Shown: positions 19,411-28,489, counted from the stretch's first letter. The stretch: DNA of 64,000 bases from HK-STAS-PATE-2 sp046350895 (GCA_046350895.1 JAXLZL010000001.1:124001-188000); one strand, 5' to 3'. Translations and numbers: made by a program. The notes: a model not told the origin generated them from the letters alone.

Positions 19411-20670
19411 CTTACGCGCTTCAATCGAGATCTCCATCAAACGGTTATACTTTTCGACACGCTCTGAGCGCGAGAGCGAACCGGTTTTGATGTAATCCGA
19501 ACCGCAGGCATAGGCCAGGTCGGCAATAAACGTATCTGACGTTTCGCCCGAACGGTGTGAGATCGAAGTCTTGAAACCGTGCTTGTGAGCCATGACAATG
19601 GCTTTGATCGTCTCAGTCACCGTACCGATTTGGTTTGGCTTGATGAGAATGGCCGTCGCTGCCTTTTCTTTGATGCCGCGTTCAAGGCGCTCGACATTCG
19701 TCACAAAGAAGTCATCACCGACAATCACGGATTTTTTCTTGAGTTTTGGCTGGGCTTTCTTCCAGGCGGCCCAATCATCTTCGGCGAACGGGTCTTCGAT
19801 CGACTCGAGCGGATATTTTTTCTGCAGGTCGAGATAACGCTGCAAGAGCTCGTCTGAGGTAAACGTCTTGCCTTCGGTCTTCATTTCATACAAACCCTTT
19901 TTGGCATTGTAGAACCCTGAGCTTGCCACGTCGGTCGCGATGGCAATGTCTTTGCCCGGTACATAACCCGCTTTTTTAATAGCTTGAACGAGCACGTCAA
20001 AAGCATTCTCAATCGTATGCAGTTGCGGGGCAAAACCGCCCTCATCACCTACCGTGGTCGTAAAACCGTTCTGTTTTAAAATCGAAGCCAGCACATGAAA
20101 CACTTCAGCACCGGCACGCACACGTTCTTCGATGGTGCGCTGTTTTGGCACGATCATGCATTCTTGCACGTCGAGCGACCAATTGGCATGCGCGCCACCA
20201 TTCAAGACATTCATGGTTGGGATCGGCATCCTGGCGGCACGAGGAAAGTCGTAGAGGTGGCGCAAGGTCTTCCAGAGCGGTTCTTTGCGGTGTATGGCCA
20301 TGGCCTCGGCACAAGCCATCGATACGGCCAGCATGGCATTGGCGCCATAGCGCGACTTGGTTGGCGTACCATCGAGCTCAGTCATGGCAGCGTCAATCTT
20401 GCTGAGCTTGGCGGCGTCCATCCCAACCAAAACCTTGGCAATCGGGCCATTCACGTTAGCAACCGCTTTAAGGACGCCTTTGCCGCCATAACGTTTGCCG
20501 CCGTCACGAAGCTCAAGTGCTTCGTGCGAACCGGTTGAAGCGCCGCTGGGCACCTTGGCCTCTGCTGTTGCACCCGAAGCCAAGGTCACGCGACAGGCGA
20601 CGGTAGGATTACCGCGAGAATCCAACACTTCGCGGGCAATGATCGATTTGATTTTTGAGGTCGCAAACAT
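19408..20670 (-). CDS. eno: Enolase
   Basis: The 420-residue glycolytic enzyme converts 2-phosphoglycerate to phosphoenolpyruvate. It shows 'VLDSRGNPTV', 'PSGASTGSHEALELRD', the metal-ligand region 'SIEDPFAEDDW' and 'VGDDFFVTN', 'LIKPNQIGTVTE', and the signature 'SHRSGETSDTFIADLA'. The normally conserved 'GGAHAxNxxDxQE' appears as 'GGAHANWSLDVQE'. I take ATG at 20670 over the in-frame TTG at 20685. It is the last gene of the glycolytic operon and ends in a terminator. Confidence 0.96.
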   Translation of the reverse strand: MFATSKIKSIIAREVLDSRGNPTVACRVTLASGATAEAKVPSGASTGSHEALELRDGGKRYGGKGVLKAVANVNGPIAKVLVGMDAAKLSKIDAAMTELDGTPTKSRYGANAMLAVSMACAEAMAIHRKEPLWKTLRHLYDFPRAARMPIPTMNVLNGGAHANWSLDVQECMIVPKQRTIEERVRAGAEVFHVLASILKQNGFTTTVGDEGGFAPQLHTIENAFDVLVQAIKKAGYVPGKDIAIATDVASSGFYNAKKGLYEMKTEGKTFTSDELLQRYLDLQKKYPLESIEDPFAEDDWAAWKKAQPKLKKKSVIVGDDFFVTNVERLERGIKEKAATAILIKPNQIGTVTETIKAIVMAHKHGFKTSISHRSGETSDTFIADLAYACGSDYIKTGSLSRSERVEKYNRLMEISIEARK

Positions 20671-20694
20671 AAAAGAACGAATCAAGGTTTAAAA

Positions 20695-21450
20695 TTAACG
20701 AATTTCAAAAGTAACACTGATGTCCGCCTCAACATCGAGCGAACCCGGTTTAATGTCCGGAGCCTGTGCGGCGACGTCCTCAGCTCTGAACGTATAAACA
20801 GGTGGCGTAGGCACATTTGATGAATTCTCGCTGAAGGTTACGACACGGGTAATGCTGACACCCATGGCTTTGGCGAGTTCATCGGCCTTCTTGCGCGCGT
20901 CTTCGATGGCTTTGGCACGAGCTTGGATTTTTAAGTCAGAAGGATCATCGATAGAAAAATTCACGCCGTTTACCTGATTGGCGCCAACCGTACCGGCCTG
21001 CGAGAGCACCGTGCCCACCTTGGTCAAATCACGTACCTTGACGTTCAAGTTTTGTGAGACCGAATAACCGATCACGTTTTGTACGCCGTCTTTGTAGTCG
21101 TACTTCGGTGAAATGTTATAGTTCGACGTCTGCATGTCTTCTTCGGCGATGCCGAGTTGCTTCAAGGCGGCGATCACCGCATTCACCTTGCGGCTATTCT
21201 CGTCTTGGATCACTGGCACTTCTTTGCCTTCGCTATAAAGCCCGAGGTTCACAACAGCGAGATCAGGCTTGCTGGCCACCTTGCCTGTACCGGCAATGGT
21301 GATGGTGTCGCGGTCACGGGCCAAATGGCCGACTTCTTTGGCTTCGCGGTATGTTTTTACCGATGCAAGTGACAAAAAGACCGCCAAAACAACAAGAACC
21401 ACAATACCGACAACGTTGGCTACCGGGTTTTCTTTATAGGATGGAAACAT
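20695..21450 (-). CDS. SIMPL domain (DUF541) protein
   Basis: The 251-residue protein has an N-terminal membrane helix (about 12-30) and then a SIMPL/DUF541 domain: 'ITIAGTGKVASKPDLAVVNL', 'GYSVSQNLNVKVRDL', and 'ARAKAIEDARKKADELAKAM'. The family (YggE, Omp28-like) is periplasmic or surface-exposed; its function is poorly defined and sometimes tied to oxidative stress. It sits between pgk and eno in the glycolytic unit, which is probably only co-expression. Confidence 0.9.
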   Translation of the reverse strand: MFPSYKENPVANVVGIVVLVVLAVFLSLASVKTYREAKEVGHLARDRDTITIAGTGKVASKPDLAVVNLGLYSEGKEVPVIQDENSRKVNAVIAALKQLGIAEEDMQTSNYNISPKYDYKDGVQNVIGYSVSQNLNVKVRDLTKVGTVLSQAGTVGANQVNGVNFSIDDPSDLKIQARAKAIEDARKKADELAKAMGVSITRVVTFSENSSNVPTPPVYTFRAEDVAAQAPDIKPGSLDVEADISVTFEIR

Positions 21451-21482
21451 AGGGGTGGGTTTGGATTTAAGCTTCTGTAAGT

Positions 21483-22670
21483 TTAACGCAATTTCTTGAG
21501 GCCAGGTAGGTCACCGCCATTGGCCAAAAATTCGAGCATGGCACCGCCACCCGTTGAGACAAAATCCATCTTGGCCAAGGTTTTGGTCTGGGCAATAACA
21601 GGGATAGTGTCTCCTCCGCCACAAATCGTGAAGGCCTCGTCTGAGCGCTTGGCAATGCTCTTGGCTAAAAACCGCGAACCAAAACCCGTCGACTTCACCT
21701 CACTCATGCCAATCGGACCATTCCAGACAACCGTTTTGGCTTTTTGGATTTCGCCATGCCATTCGCGCAAGGTTCGCGGACCAACATCAACGATGATGTC
21801 ATCCTTATCGATAAACTCGACCATCACGCGGCGCAAAACCGGCTTCGTTGAGAGTTTTTTTGTCACCATGACATCAACCGGCGTTAAGACGGCTTTTTCT
21901 TTCATCAGTCTTTTTACCACTGGTATGGCCGCATCTTCACAATAGGACGCGCCAATGGATAGTCCGCGTGCCTTATAAAAGGGCGCCGCCATCGCACCAC
22001 CCACCAATACCTTGTCGGCGTGCTTTAACAACACCTTCAAAACACCAGCCTTGGTGGTGAGTTTCTTGCCGCCAAGCACGGCCACATACGGCGAGCTCGT
22101 TTTCTTTAACAATCTGCCCAAGTGATCCACTTCTTCAACAAGCGCCGGCCCCGCATACGATTCTGCATAGGCAGAAATGCCAACGACTGATGCATGCTTG
22201 CGATGGCAAGACGCGAATGCGTCATTGATAAAAATCTTGCTCAGCTGTGAATAGGCTTTTGCAAGCGATCTGTCATTCTTCTCTTCGCCTTTTTCAAAAC
22301 GCACGTTTTCTAAAACAAAACATGTACCCGCTTCAGCCTCGGCGATACGTTCTTTCATGCCCTTCAGGTCTTTGGCCTTCAGGACGGTTCCATCCAAAAA
22401 AATAAAGCTTTTGCCGAGGGCTTTTTTCAAAAGCGGCAAAAGGCGCTCGGTCGAAAATCGTGTTTCGCGTTTTTCGGGGCGGCCGATATGGGTCATGAAG
22501 ACGGGCTTTGCGCCACGGGCCACCAGCGCCTCAACCACCTCTTTTGAACGCTGCAATTTCAAATGGTGCTCGGCTTCGAGCGTGCCGTTCAGGGGGATAT
22601 TCCAATCCACCCGCACGAGCACAGGCTGGTTTTGGATCTTCAGCTTGGCGGGCAAGGTGCGGAGTTTCAT
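21483..22670 (-). CDS. pgk: Phosphoglycerate kinase
   Basis: The 395-residue enzyme makes ATP from 1,3-bisphosphoglycerate. It has 'VLVRVDWNIPL', 'FMTHIGRPEK', 'FVLENVRFEKGEE', 'INDAFASCHRKHAS', 'VAVLGGKKLTTKAGVL' and the C-terminal 'CGGGDTIPVIAQ' and 'VSTGGGAMLEFLANGGDLPG'. Several usually invariant spots are changed (for example RVDWNIP for RVDFNVP), consistent with a divergent lineage. It follows gap by 10 nt. Confidence 0.95.
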   Translation of the reverse strand: MKLRTLPAKLKIQNQPVLVRVDWNIPLNGTLEAEHHLKLQRSKEVVEALVARGAKPVFMTHIGRPEKRETRFSTERLLPLLKKALGKSFIFLDGTVLKAKDLKGMKERIAEAEAGTCFVLENVRFEKGEEKNDRSLAKAYSQLSKIFINDAFASCHRKHASVVGISAYAESYAGPALVEEVDHLGRLLKKTSSPYVAVLGGKKLTTKAGVLKVLLKHADKVLVGGAMAAPFYKARGLSIGASYCEDAAIPVVKRLMKEKAVLTPVDVMVTKKLSTKPVLRRVMVEFIDKDDIIVDVGPRTLREWHGEIQKAKTVVWNGPIGMSEVKSTGFGSRFLAKSIAKRSDEAFTICGGGDTIPVIAQTKTLAKMDFVSTGGGAMLEFLANGGDLPGLKKLR

Positions 22671-22680
22671 GGGGTAAAAA

Positions 22681-23688
22681 TTAACGGAGATTCTTACCTA
22701 CTTCGAGCGACATCTCGGCGAGGCGGTTTGAATAGCCCCATTCATTGTCATACCAAGCGATCACCTTCACCATATCGCCATCAACAACCTTGGTGAGTTC
22801 AAGATCAACGATGCAACTAGCCGGGTTGCCGATAAAATCCGATGAAACGAGCGGCTCATTCGTCACTTCGAGCACGCCTTTATAACGGGCATTCGCAGCT
22901 GCTTTTTTAATCGCCTTATTCACCTCTTCAACGGTCGTTTTCTTTTTGAGTAAAAACGTAAAATCCGAAAGCGAGACGATCGGTACCGGTACACGAATCG
23001 AGAGCCCGTCAAATAACCCCTTCAATCCAGGGATCACTTCTGCCGTCGCCAAAGCGGCACCCGTCGTCGTTGGGACGATGTTCTCGGCAGCGGCACGGGC
23101 ACGGCGCAGGTCTTTATGCGGGGCGTCTTGAAGACTCTGATCGGCGGTATAGGCGTGGATGGTCGTCATCATCGCCTTCTTTACGCCAAAAACATCATTC
23201 ATGATGGCGGCAACCGGTGAGATGCAGTTCGTGGTGCAGCTCGCATTATTAATCACCTGAGCTTTTTTGCCGGCGCCTTTTTCATTCACGCCGATGACAT
23301 GGGTTGGCACATCGCCACCCTTGGCTGGCGCGCTAATGATCACGCGCTTGGCACCGGCGGCGATATGTTTTGAAGCGCCTTCGAGATCGGTAAAACGGCC
23401 GGTGCATTCAAGCACGACGTCGATGCCGAGTTTGCTCCATGGCAAATTCGACGGATCTTTTTCGGCAAAGACCTGGATTTTTTTACGTCCTACGGTAATC
23501 GACTTGGTATCACCAGAGATTTCTTGGCTCCACTTACGGTAGACCGTGTCATGCTTTAAGAGATGCGTGAGCGTGGCCGTATCGGTCAGATCATTAATGG
23601 CGACAACTTCAAAACCGGGCAACATGAATCCGGCGCGGAGGACATTGCGGCCGATGCGGCCGAATCCATTAATAGCGATGCGAGTCAT
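22681..23688 (-). CDS. gap: Glyceraldehyde-3-phosphate dehydrogenase
   Basis: The 335-residue enzyme has the NAD-binding 'INGFGRIGRNVLRAG' and the catalytic 'NNASCTTNCISPVA' with Cys151. 'HAYTADQSLQD' and 'WYDNEWGYSNRL' complete the fold. The N-terminal Asp32-type residue after the second strand is present ('AINDLTD'), typical of NAD-dependent forms. It is followed by pgk in the same unit. Confidence 0.96.
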   Translation of the reverse strand: MTRIAINGFGRIGRNVLRAGFMLPGFEVVAINDLTDTATLTHLLKHDTVYRKWSQEISGDTKSITVGRKKIQVFAEKDPSNLPWSKLGIDVVLECTGRFTDLEGASKHIAAGAKRVIISAPAKGGDVPTHVIGVNEKGAGKKAQVINNASCTTNCISPVAAIMNDVFGVKKAMMTTIHAYTADQSLQDAPHKDLRRARAAAENIVPTTTGAALATAEVIPGLKGLFDGLSIRVPVPIVSLSDFTFLLKKKTTVEEVNKAIKKAAANARYKGVLEVTNEPLVSSDFIGNPASCIVDLELTKVVDGDMVKVIAWYDNEWGYSNRLAEMSLEVGKNLR

Positions 23689-23718
23689 AGCGTAAAGAGC
23701 GAGAGATTGATCGAGGGA

Positions 23719-24666
23719 TTAGTAATTACTGTATTCGCGTTCTTCTTTGCGCGATTTGTACAAAAAGAAGATAGCCAAGAACATGGTACCGCCGGCAATC
23801 GCCCACAACCACGGGTAGGTAGCAAACAATGATTGGTCTTCGGTTTTACGTTCAGTGGTCGCACCAAGAACACGGCCGTCATTGGTATCTGACGTGTTTG
23901 TAGCAGGTACGATGACCGTACTCGTTACAGGTTCGGTTGGGATGACCTGGGGCGGTACCTCAGGGTCAGGCTTGGATTTGTTTGGATCAAGTGGAAAGGC
24001 GTCATCTTTGTCACCTACCCCGTCGCCATCGGTATCAAATTTGAGCGGGTTGGTGCCGATCGCTTGTTCTTGAAAATCGTAGAGACCGTCATTGTCATCA
24101 TCAGAATCTTGCGAATCATCGATGCCGTCGCCGTCGGTGTCTTTTGTTTTCTTTGGGTCGGTTGGAAATTGGTCTTTTACGTCAGGCACGCCATCATTGT
24201 CATCATCAGGGTCTACCTTGTCACCCACGCCGTCGCCGTCATTGTCACGATCGACAAAAAAGGTGATCGAAGCGGAGTCACCAACAATACCCGTCTCACC
24301 CTTGGTATCGACGCGCAAAGCATTGTTACCGTATTCAGCCGGCGTCCAACTGATCCACACTTCTTCAGCTAAACCATTTTTACGGTAAGAGATCGGCTTT
24401 GAACCGATGAGTTTGCCATTGGCATAAAACAACACATCGCCCTCGGTATCGCGCTTACACAATGGCTGCACCGTGGCATAAATCTTGGCTGCATAACCGA
24501 CAAACGGCGCCGCAGGCAAGACACTGATGTCTTCGTTGCGAATCGAGAGCACGCAGCCGGCATTAGCCGAAGTGGCTGTTGCCGTCGTCGTCGCTGCAAA
24601 CGCTGGCGAGCCCGCCAAGGTTACCACCGTCGCCAAAGCAGGGACGGCAAAACGTGATAAATGCAT
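23719..24666 (-). CDS. Thrombospondin type 3 repeat surface protein
   Basis: The 315-residue protein has a signal peptide (about 1-24), a beta-rich domain (about 35-140), then five or six Asp-rich calcium-binding TSP3 repeats (for example 'DNDGDGVGDKVDPDDDNDG' and 'DTDGDGIDDSQDSDDDNDG'), a Pro/Thr-rich stalk, a C-terminal membrane helix ('WLWAIAGGTMFLAIFFLY') and a basic tail. It looks like a surface protein anchored at its C-terminus. It is first in the glycolytic unit, 30 nt before gap; the functional link, if any, is unclear. Confidence 0.85.
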   Translation of the reverse strand: MHLSRFAVPALATVVTLAGSPAFAATTTATATSANAGCVLSIRNEDISVLPAAPFVGYAAKIYATVQPLCKRDTEGDVLFYANGKLIGSKPISYRKNGLAEEVWISWTPAEYGNNALRVDTKGETGIVGDSASITFFVDRDNDGDGVGDKVDPDDDNDGVPDVKDQFPTDPKKTKDTDGDGIDDSQDSDDDNDGLYDFQEQAIGTNPLKFDTDGDGVGDKDDAFPLDPNKSKPDPEVPPQVIPTEPVTSTVIVPATNTSDTNDGRVLGATTERKTEDQSLFATYPWLWAIAGGTMFLAIFFLYKSRKEEREYSNY

Positions 24667-24677
24667 ATCTGGCTACA

Positions 24678-24686
24678 AGGATAACA
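24678..24686 (-). promoter_or_regulatory. Extended -10 promoter of the glycolytic unit
   Basis: TGTTATCCT (TGn plus a 4/6 match to TATAAT) lies 11 nt before the ATG and directly abuts the tsf terminator. Confidence 0.4.
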
Positions 24687-24687
24687 C

Positions 24688-24720
24688 ACAAAAACCCCTC
24701 CTGGGAGGAGGGGTTTTTGT
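24688..24720 (-). terminator. Terminator of rpsB-tsf
   Basis: A perfect 14-bp stem (ACAAAAACCCCTCC / GGAGGGGTTTTTGT) with a 5-nt loop. The T-rich 3' arm follows the tsf stop codon by 2 nt on the minus strand. Confidence 0.9.
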
Positions 24721-24722
24721 GA

Positions 24723-25337
24723 TTAGCAGGTCTGGCCGCTTGGAGCCGCCATCATCATGCGCGAGAAGCGCGTGACTTCGATCTTCTCACCGCTTTTGGC
24801 AGAGAGAGCCGTGATGAGCTGTTCAACCGTCGTCTCTTCATCCTTGATGAAGGACTGCTTGGTCAAACATACGTCGGAGTACCACTTATTAAGCTTACCT
24901 TCGACGATTTTTGCCTTAATGTCTTCTGGCTTTTTGTCTTCAGCCATTTCAGCCATGAACTCGGCCTTTTTGGCTTCGAGCACATCAGCAGGGATGGTTT
25001 CTGGGCTGACATAGGTTGGGTCAGAAGCCGCTACCTGGAGGGCGAGATCGTTAGCCAAGGTTTTGAAGTCATCGCCGCGGCCGACAAAGTCGGTTTCACA
25101 AGCGAGTTCAACGATAGCAGCGAGCTTGCCATTGTGATGCAAGTAGGTCGCGAGCAAACCTTCAGAAGCGGTGCGTTCAGAAGCCTTTTTAGCTGCCTTG
25201 ATAGCACCTTTTTTCTTGAGAACGTCGATCGCCTTCTCCATGTCGCCACCCGCTTCTTCAAGCGCGTTCTTACAGTCCACGATACCCGCTGAAGTGCGGT
25301 TGCGGAGTTCCATGACGAGTTTGTTGTCGATAGCCAT
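24723..25337 (-). CDS. tsf: Elongation factor Ts
   Basis: The 204-residue protein recycles EF-Tu. It has the UBA-like N-terminus 'LRNRTSAGIVDCKNALEEAG', the 'ASEGLLATYLHHNGKLAAIV' strand and 'ELACETDFVGRGDDF', the EF-Tu contact motif (usually 'TDFVARNxxF'). It is shorter than the E. coli protein (about 283), resembling the compact forms with one core subdomain. It follows rpsB by 40 nt. Confidence 0.95.
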   Translation of the reverse strand: MAIDNKLVMELRNRTSAGIVDCKNALEEAGGDMEKAIDVLKKKGAIKAAKKASERTASEGLLATYLHHNGKLAAIVELACETDFVGRGDDFKTLANDLALQVAASDPTYVSPETIPADVLEAKKAEFMAEMAEDKKPEDIKAKIVEGKLNKWYSDVCLTKQSFIKDEETTVEQLITALSAKSGEKIEVTRFSRMMMAAPSGQTC

Positions 25338-25377
25338 AGTATTTTGTAATGAGCGTTCGCGTTAAGCGAGACGGTTA

Positions 25378-26145
25378 TTAGTTATTTTTGAGCTGGGCGA
25401 ACGAACGGGCCTGTGGCGAAGCGACGAGGGTATTGCCCAAGCGTGCGCGGTTCGAGTCCCATTCTTTTTTGCCTTCGTTGATGGCACCCGAAACAATGTC
25501 AGCCATCATCTGAATCGCCTTTACAGCGTCATCGTTGGCTGGGATTGGGTAGTCAATGTCGGTTGGGTTGACGTTGGAGTCACAGACAGCAACGACTTTG
25601 ACGCCGCGGCGAAGCGCTTCTTGCAAAGCGGTCTTGTCTTTCTTTACGTCAAAGATGAAGAGGGCGTCAGGGACGCGGTTCATCTCTTGGATACCGCCGA
25701 TCTTGTCTTCGAGAAGCTTGATCTGTTCAGCGAAGCGGAGCTGTTCGAGCTTGGTGAACTTACCAAGTTCGCCCTTTTCTTGCTTGCGCTTAAGGTCTTT
25801 CAACTTGCGGATCTGCGATGCTACCGATGGGAAGTTGGTAAGCGTACCGCCGAGCCAGCGCTTGTTGATGTATGGCATGCCGCAAGCTTTAGCCGCCGTT
25901 TCGACGATCTGTGAAGCCTGCTTCTTGGTGCCAACGAACAAAACCGTGCCGCCGCGAGCTGCCGTCTTTTTCATGAACGACAAGGCTTCGTCGAGGGCCT
26001 TGGTGGTCTCTTCGAGGTTAATAATGTGGATACCTTGGCGCTGGCCGAAGATGAATTTCTTCATCTTAGGGTGCCACTTAGAGGTCTGGTGACCGAAGTG
26101 CATGCCCGATTGGAGCATGTCCTCCATTGAAGGGAGTTTGGACAT
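25378..26145 (-). CDS. rpsB: 30S ribosomal protein uS2
   Basis: The 255-residue protein shows 'MLQSGMHFGHQTSKWHPKM', 'GIHIINLEETTKAL', 'VGTKKQASQIVETAA', 'YINKRWLGGTLTNF' and 'PDALFIFDVKKDKTALQEA', all uS2 signatures. It is the first gene of the rpsB-tsf unit. The AAGGAA about 6 nt before the ATG serves as Shine-Dalgarno. A leader of about 95 nt precedes it, long enough for uS2 feedback control, though I identified no known element. Confidence 0.96.
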   Translation of the reverse strand: MSKLPSMEDMLQSGMHFGHQTSKWHPKMKKFIFGQRQGIHIINLEETTKALDEALSFMKKTAARGGTVLFVGTKKQASQIVETAAKACGMPYINKRWLGGTLTNFPSVASQIRKLKDLKRKQEKGELGKFTKLEQLRFAEQIKLLEDKIGGIQEMNRVPDALFIFDVKKDKTALQEALRRGVKVVAVCDSNVNPTDIDYPIPANDDAVKAIQMMADIVSGAINEGKKEWDSNRARLGNTLVASPQARSFAQLKNN

Positions 26146-26248
26146 AGAAAATTCCTTTTATTCGTTCATCCCTGGCCCCTCTGACTCCAAACGGAGAAAG
26201 GAAGAGAGTGCCCTTTTACGGGGTAGACGAGGGTTAATTAGTGACAGG

Positions 26249-26277
26249 ATCCTACCCAATCTCTACTTTTTTGGCAA
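26249..26277 (-). promoter_or_regulatory. Promoter of rpsB-tsf
   Basis: TTGCCA (26272-26277), 17-nt spacer, TAGGAT (26249-26254). Confidence 0.5.
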
Positions 26278-26320
26278 GCCTTAGGCGAAAAGCGCCGTTT
26301 TTTATAATAAAAGACGAGGA

Positions 26321-27394
26321 TTACTCCCCGTCTTCTTCGTTGCCTTGTTTGCCGGACTTTACCGCGAGCACAACTTGCTCCATGTCCCCGTCCAAGATGA
26401 GTGGCAGGTTATGCCAGCTTTTCTTGATGCGGTGGTCAGTGATGCGGTCTTGCGGATAGTTATAGGTACGGATTTTTTCTGAACGGTCGGCGGTGCCGAT
26501 TTGGGCGCGGCGGTCGGCATCGAGCTCGGCGCGGCGCTTGGTCTCTTCGGCCTCCCAGATACGGGCGCGAAGCACGGCCATAGCGCGTTCTTTGTTTTGT
26601 AATTGCGAGCGCTCGTCCTGACACGACACCATGATGCCCGTCGGCAAGTGGGTAATACGCACGGCCGACTTGGTCGTATTCACCGATTGGCCACCTTTGC
26701 CACCGGCACAGAAAGTGTCGATACGCAGGTCTTGCGGGTTGATTTGGACTTCGGTTTCTTCGAGCTCAGGCATCACCGCCACCGAGGCTGTCGAGGTATG
26801 GATGCGGCCCTGTTTCTCGGTAGCAGGCACGCGCTGCACGCGATGCACGCCTGATTCATATTTGTACCAGCCATAAGCCCCGGCACCCTGAATACCGACC
26901 ACGACTTCTTTATAGCCGCCGGTATCATTCGATGATTCTGAGATCAGGTTGGACTTCCAGCCACGTCGCTCGGCAAAGCGCAGGTACATGCGCAAAAGAT
27001 CGCCCGCAAACAAACCCGCTTCATCACCGCCGGCACCGGCGCGGATTTCCATGATGATGTCATTTTGGTCATGCGGGTCTGGTGGGACGAGGGCAAGCTC
27101 AAACGCTTCTTCAGCCTCAGCCAACTCGGGTTTGATGCGGGCGGATTCTTCGATACCCATCTGCTTCATCTCATCGTCATCCGAGCCCATCGCCTCTTCG
27201 GCATCTGCCAAAGCCTGCGCCAATCCCAAATATTTCTCAGCCACCTCGGCCATATGACGGGCGTGGTTAAAGGCCATCGATGCTTCTTTGATCAGTTTTT
27301 GGCTAGCCAAGGTTTCTGGCAATGCCAATCTTGCCTCCGCTTCTTTGAGCGTGGCGCGGGCTTCAAGGGCTTTTTGTTTGAGGGAGGCATTCAT
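26321..27394 (-). CDS. prfA: Peptide chain release factor 1
   Basis: The 357-residue protein ends translation at UAA and UAG. The catalytic GGQ lies in 'FCAGGKGGQSVNTTKSAVRI', and 'EIRAGAGGDEAGLFAGDLLR' and 'YNYPQDRITDHRI' are typical RF1 blocks. The neighbours downstream are rpsB-tsf, upstream rpmE, forming a translation-gene block. The 98 nt between rpmE and prfA hold a terminator-like structure. Confidence 0.95.
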   Translation of the reverse strand: MNASLKQKALEARATLKEAEARLALPETLASQKLIKEASMAFNHARHMAEVAEKYLGLAQALADAEEAMGSDDDEMKQMGIEESARIKPELAEAEEAFELALVPPDPHDQNDIIMEIRAGAGGDEAGLFAGDLLRMYLRFAERRGWKSNLISESSNDTGGYKEVVVGIQGAGAYGWYKYESGVHRVQRVPATEKQGRIHTSTASVAVMPELEETEVQINPQDLRIDTFCAGGKGGQSVNTTKSAVRITHLPTGIMVSCQDERSQLQNKERAMAVLRARIWEAEETKRRAELDADRRAQIGTADRSEKIRTYNYPQDRITDHRIKKSWHNLPLILDGDMEQVVLAVKSGKQGNEEDGE

Positions 27395-27416
27395 ATTATT
27401 TTACAGTTTTCATGGT

Positions 27417-27490
27417 ACCAAAAAACCCTTGCCTGCGTTACCGGACATGACGAATTGTCATGTCGAGCAAAGCGAGACAGGGGTTTTGGT
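27417..27490 (-). terminator. Terminator of rpmE built on a REP-like palindrome
   Basis: The outer stem pairs ACCAAAA..CCC (27417-27428) with GGGTTTTGGT (27481-27490); inside is a perfect 8-bp stem GACATGAC / GTCATGTC (27444-27451, 27457-27464). On the minus strand it ends in GGGTTTTTTGG. The inner part resembles dispersed palindromic repeats seen in grpE. Confidence 0.6.
27444..27480. repeat. REP-like palindrome A
   Basis: GACATGAC-GAATT-GTCATGTC followed by GAGCAAAGCGAGACAG. It shares GAGACAGGGGT with the element in grpE (minus strand there). Confidence 0.45.
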
Positions 27491-27492
27491 AG

Positions 27493-27792
27493 CTAAGCGC
27501 CGATTTCAACCGTTGCTTTTGACGAGCGCTTTTCTGCCTTAACGGCGGCGCGCTTGGCGTTCTTGACCTTCTTGCCCGAAGCGTCCTCTTTTTTAAGGGA
27601 TGCGAGGCGAGCGAATTTATCGATACGGCCGGCCGTGTCGATAAGGTTCTGCTTACCGGTATAGAAAGGATGGCATTTGTTGCACAATTCGACGTTGATT
27701 TCTGCCAACGTTGAACCTACCTGTACGGAGTTACCGCAGGAGCAAATAATGTTCGCGTCCTTGTGGTATTTTGGGTGGATTTCGGCCTTCAT
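27493..27792 (-). CDS. rpmE: 50S ribosomal protein bL31
   Basis: The 99-residue protein has 'MKAEIHPKYHKDANIICSCG' and the zinc ligands C-x-C...C-x-x-C ('CSCGN' and 'CNKCHPFYTGKQ'), so it is the zinc-binding form of bL31. The C-terminal third is a Lys/Ala-rich extension beyond the usual ~70 residues. I choose the ATG at 27792 because the bL31 fold begins there; the upstream in-frame start would add an unrelated 17 residues. Confidence 0.95.
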   Translation of the reverse strand: MKAEIHPKYHKDANIICSCGNSVQVGSTLAEINVELCNKCHPFYTGKQNLIDTAGRIDKFARLASLKKEDASGKKVKNAKRAAVKAEKRSSKATVEIGA

Positions 27793-27814
27793 AGGGGTAT
27801 TTGAGAATGGGCCG

Positions 27815-27843
27815 ATACTAGCAGAACCTGAGAAAATACGCAA
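27815..27843 (-). promoter_or_regulatory. Promoter of rpmE
   Basis: TTGCGT (27838-27843), 17-nt spacer, TGC-TAGTAT extended -10 (-10 at 27815-27820). Confidence 0.45.
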
Positions 27844-27922
27844 GCCTAGCCCAGTTTCTCGCTTGATTGACGGTTTTTAGGGATGCGTTAGGGTGGGTGG
27901 GACTCGTACCTGGAGGATCACT

Positions 27923-28489
27923 TTGTCTAAACCCCCTAGTCATTATGGTGAGTTTCTCAGGCTCAGCTACGCGATCTACAACCAAGATCCCAAGACGCAA
28001 GAGCTCATCCTCGAACAAACGATCGAACTGCTGTATAGCGAGATCGGCGAGAGACTGCCGTACAACTATGGCAGAGTGACCGCCAATGAACTTGAGTTCA
28101 CCCTCATCTCCAATCTGCACAGCGGGACCGATGAACTGACGATTGTCAGAGGTGCGATTCAAGAAGAAGAGTATGATCGTCTTCGCGAAGCCTTCAACGG
28201 CGAAGCGGACACGCATACCGTGACGTATGCAGAATCCACCGACTTGCAATCAGAGCAACTGATCTCTGAAAGCGACGTCAGAGAAGACGATGACCGGTTT
28301 GAGACCGTTGAAGAAGAGCTGAAACAAATCACGTTTCAGCTTTCCGGTCCCAAGGGCCTTCGCATCTTCTTCAAGCGGTTCGATGCCCTCTTTCTCGTCC
28401 TTCAATCGGACACCATGAGAGACAATGTCGGCGCGCACTCGCTGGACGTAAGTAGCGCCAAAACCAATGGCGCGAGGAGCGTGTCATGA
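27923..28489 (+). CDS. Unrecognised protein A of a two-gene operon
   Basis: I do not recognise this 188-residue, acidic, soluble protein. The start is TTG at 27923, chosen because GGAGG lies 6 nt upstream; an in-frame start at 27893 has no such support. Secondary structure looks mixed: 'TIELLYSEIGERLPYNYG' early, an acidic middle (EDDDRFETVEEE), then 'GPKGLRIFFKRFDALFLVLQ'. It has no signal peptide or membrane helix. Its stop overlaps the start of the next gene (ATGA). It is a plus-strand island among minus-strand housekeeping genes. Confidence 0.7.
   Translation: MSKPPSHYGEFLRLSYAIYNQDPKTQELILEQTIELLYSEIGERLPYNYGRVTANELEFTLISNLHSGTDELTIVRGAIQEEEYDRLREAFNGEADTHTVTYAESTDLQSEQLISESDVREDDDRFETVEEELKQITFQLSGPKGLRIFFKRFDALFLVLQSDTMRDNVGAHSLDVSSAKTNGARSVS

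Noticed and set aside
25440..25470. tRNA-like T-arm string GGTTCGAGTCC
   Set aside because: It lies within rpsB coding sequence and has no matching acceptor or anticodon arms.
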